DNA of 24,886 nucleotides from the NCBI GenBank assembly GCA_964561005.1, contig CAZLNO010000058.1, forward strand, positions 1 through 24,886, written 5' to 3'. Of the stretch, positions 22,558 through 24,886 are shown piece by piece. This stretch comes from CAZLNO01 sp964561005 (GTDB lineage: Bacteria > Pseudomonadota > Alphaproteobacteria > Kiloniellales > Rhodovibrionaceae). The translations under genes were made by a program, and so were the position numbers. The notes under the pieces were generated by a model, which worked only from the letters and a program-made list of their open reading frames with translations, was not told where the DNA came from and made no database searches. How positions within the stretch are numbered: the first letter of the stretch is position 1; every line of letters begins with the position of its first letter.

Positions 22558-22631
22558 GTAGGGTGGGTTCGCCGCAGGCAACCCACCGTATGTTGACGGC
22601 GATGGTGGCTTGCTTCGCGAAGCCACCCTAC
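22558..22631. repeat. Nested palindromic (REP/BIME-like) element next to the gap
   Basis: The outer arms GTAGGGTGG (22558-22566) and CCACCCTAC (22623-22631) are perfect inverted repeats. They enclose two smaller hairpins: GGTGGGTT (22562-22569) with AACCCACC (22580-22587), and GGTGGCTT (22604-22611) with AAGCCACC (22620-22627). GTAGGGTGGGTT...AACCCACC is a known style of interspersed repeat in many proteobacterial genomes. A repeat at this place would explain the contig break beside it. Confidence 0.7.
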
Positions 22632-22794
22632 GAACTCTCCCTGCGAAGCCCCCGTCGGGTCCGAGTGACGGGGCGGCCCCTTCCGATCGCCCGTTCGACG
22701 TCCTACATCCGAGGCCATCGCCCTACCGCGTGTCGGCGCGGCGTGTTAGGGAGCCTGCCACGTTCCGCCCGCGCAAACGACCAGGAGTTCCGCC

Positions 22795-24405
<1,611 letters not shown>

Positions 24406-24433
24406 CGCGGCGCTTCGGGCAGCCCCGAAAAGC

Positions 24434-24462
24434 GAAAGCCCCGGCGGTCGGCCGGGGCTTTC
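24434..24462 (+). terminator. Terminator of prfC
   Basis: A perfect 12-base stem, GAAAGCCCCGGC (24434-24445) and GCCGGGGCTTTC (24451-24462), with loop GGTCG, lies 29 bases after the prfC stop. The built-in AAAG/CTTT ends give a short T run on both strands, so it could also stop transcription coming from the micro-ORF on the minus strand. Confidence 0.85.
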
Positions 24463-24486
24463 AGACTTCTCGATGACGGCCTTGCG

Positions 24487-24567
24487 TCATGCAACCAGGC
24501 TCGCCATCAGCGTGAGCAAGCCGATCGCCGCGACGTAGGCCAGACCGATCTCGTTGAACGCCTGCAT
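24487..24567 (-). CDS. Putative 26-residue single-helix membrane peptide
   Basis: A tiny ORF starting MQAFNEIGLAYVAAIGL and ending in TLMASLVA; one uninterrupted hydrophobic helix covers about residues 8-26. Its ATG at 24567 has AGGAG eight bases upstream on the coding strand, a better ribosome binding site than many of the larger genes here. It ends 25 bases from the prfC terminator, which can serve it from the other side. The upstream region holds a palindrome cluster that could be an operator. A longer frame to 24672 exists, but its added residues look non-coding. I do not recognise the peptide; size and make-up fit small subunits or regulators of membrane complexes. Whether it is real is uncertain. 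Confidence 0.45.
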   Translation of the reverse strand: MQAFNEIGLAYVAAIGLLTLMASLVA

Positions 24568-24604
24568 CTTTCCAACTCCTCTCGGGTGAACCGCCTCGAC
24601 CGGG

Positions 24605-24670
24605 ATTGTGCGCCGCACAATGCCGATGTCGAGGATATGCTTCGGCGATGGGACTCGCACAATCGACATC
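24605..24670. promoter_or_regulatory. Palindrome cluster upstream of the micro-ORF, possible operator
   Basis: A perfect 17-base palindrome, ATTGTGC-GCC-GCACAAT (24605-24621), lies 38 bases upstream of the micro-ORF start. A third GCACAAT occurs at 24657-24663. GATGTCGA (24625-24632) and TCGACATC (24663-24670) form a further inverted repeat. The symmetric 7-3-7 site is typical of a dimeric repressor or activator; which regulator would bind is unknown. Confidence 0.45.
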
Positions 24671-24751
24671 ACGGCGCATCACCCCTGCCACGGCTGCATG
24701 GCGGAAATCGCACGGCTGAGTCGCTTTCGTTCTTGGCGTTCCGCCGACTTC

Positions 24752-24816
24752 GTGTCCGACAAGCCCGTGCTTCGACAAGCTCGGCGTGCGGGCCTCATCC
24801 TGAGCTTGTCGGACAC
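24752..24816. repeat. Interspersed palindromic repeat (TCCTGAGCTTGTC type)
   Basis: GTGTCCGACAAGC (24752-24764) and GCTTGTCGGACAC (24804-24816) are perfect inverted repeats. Between them lie CTTCGACAAGCTCGG and CCTCATCCTGAGCTTGTC, close to the CTTCGACAAGCTCAGGATGAGG repeat found in many copies in alphaproteobacterial genomes. A smaller hairpin, GACGCCC-TC-GGGCGTC (24823-24838), follows. Nothing coding was found from 24671 to the end of the window. Confidence 0.65.
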
Positions 24817-24886
24817 GCAGTCGACGCCCTCGGGCGTCAAGGACGAGTCCGTTCAAACGTCGGGCGGTATCAGTCCGCGAGGTCCT

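Noticed and set aside
22356..22718. Open frames that run across the N block near ccmI and prfC
   Set aside because: They depend on unknown bases being read as coding and have no support on either side.
24461..24856. A 131-codon minus-strand ORF at the end of the window
   Set aside because: It runs through the palindromic repeat and the operator-like cluster, with no ribosome binding site or domain.

Overview
This is a GC-rich stretch (visibly well above 60% G+C) of a Gram-negative bacterial chromosome from a draft assembly; a 100-base run of N marks a scaffold join at 22453-22552. The gene content fits an alphaproteobacterium, most likely a Rhodospirillales-like lineage: an FcbT/DctQM-type TRAP transporter, a ccmF-ccmH-ccmI cytochrome c maturation block, an MlaEFD-type lipid ABC system with an auxiliary lipoprotein, a CtrA-box-like site, and the short GC-rich palindromes common between genes in that class. 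The taxonomic call is inference from gene content and style; no rRNA or tRNA is present.

Layout. 1-6.6 kb is metabolic. A TRAP transporter (small permease cut by the window edge, large permease complete) ends at a strong hairpin terminator and is followed by an amidase-signature hydrolase, a small membrane protein on the other strand, a tartronate semialdehyde reductase-like dehydrogenase (glxR/garR type), a GYD-domain protein, nicotinamidase pncA and an Rpn-type PD-(D/E)XK nuclease. 6.6-11.9 kb, minus strand, is a membrane-lipid module: NfeD protease, slipin (coupled by an ATGA overlap) and an 886-residue fusion of AMP-ligase, acyl carrier and PlsC acyltransferase domains. A small unknown gene lies upstream, and a two-CBS protein is transcribed away from it.

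12.7-18.2 kb, minus strand, is the most striking part: seven tightly packed or overlapping genes in the order GAF-PP2C phosphatase, RsbW-like kinase, STAS protein, MlaE permease, MlaF ATPase, long MlaD-type MCE protein, PqiC-like lipoprotein. The first three form a complete RsbU/RsbW/RsbV-style partner-switching set, and the STAS protein sits where MlaB would be in a classical mla operon. The arrangement suggests that a phosphorylation switch acts on a lipid transporter rather than, or as well as, on a sigma factor.

18.4-22.3 kb, plus strand, holds ccmF-ccmH-ccmI for c-type cytochrome assembly. Then come an AT-rich tail, the assembly gap and a nested palindrome, followed by prfC (release factor 3) with a clear terminator. 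The last 420 bases hold a 26-codon hydrophobic micro-ORF with a strong ribosome binding site, a cluster of ATTGTGC/GCACAAT palindromes upstream of it, and an interspersed palindromic repeat.
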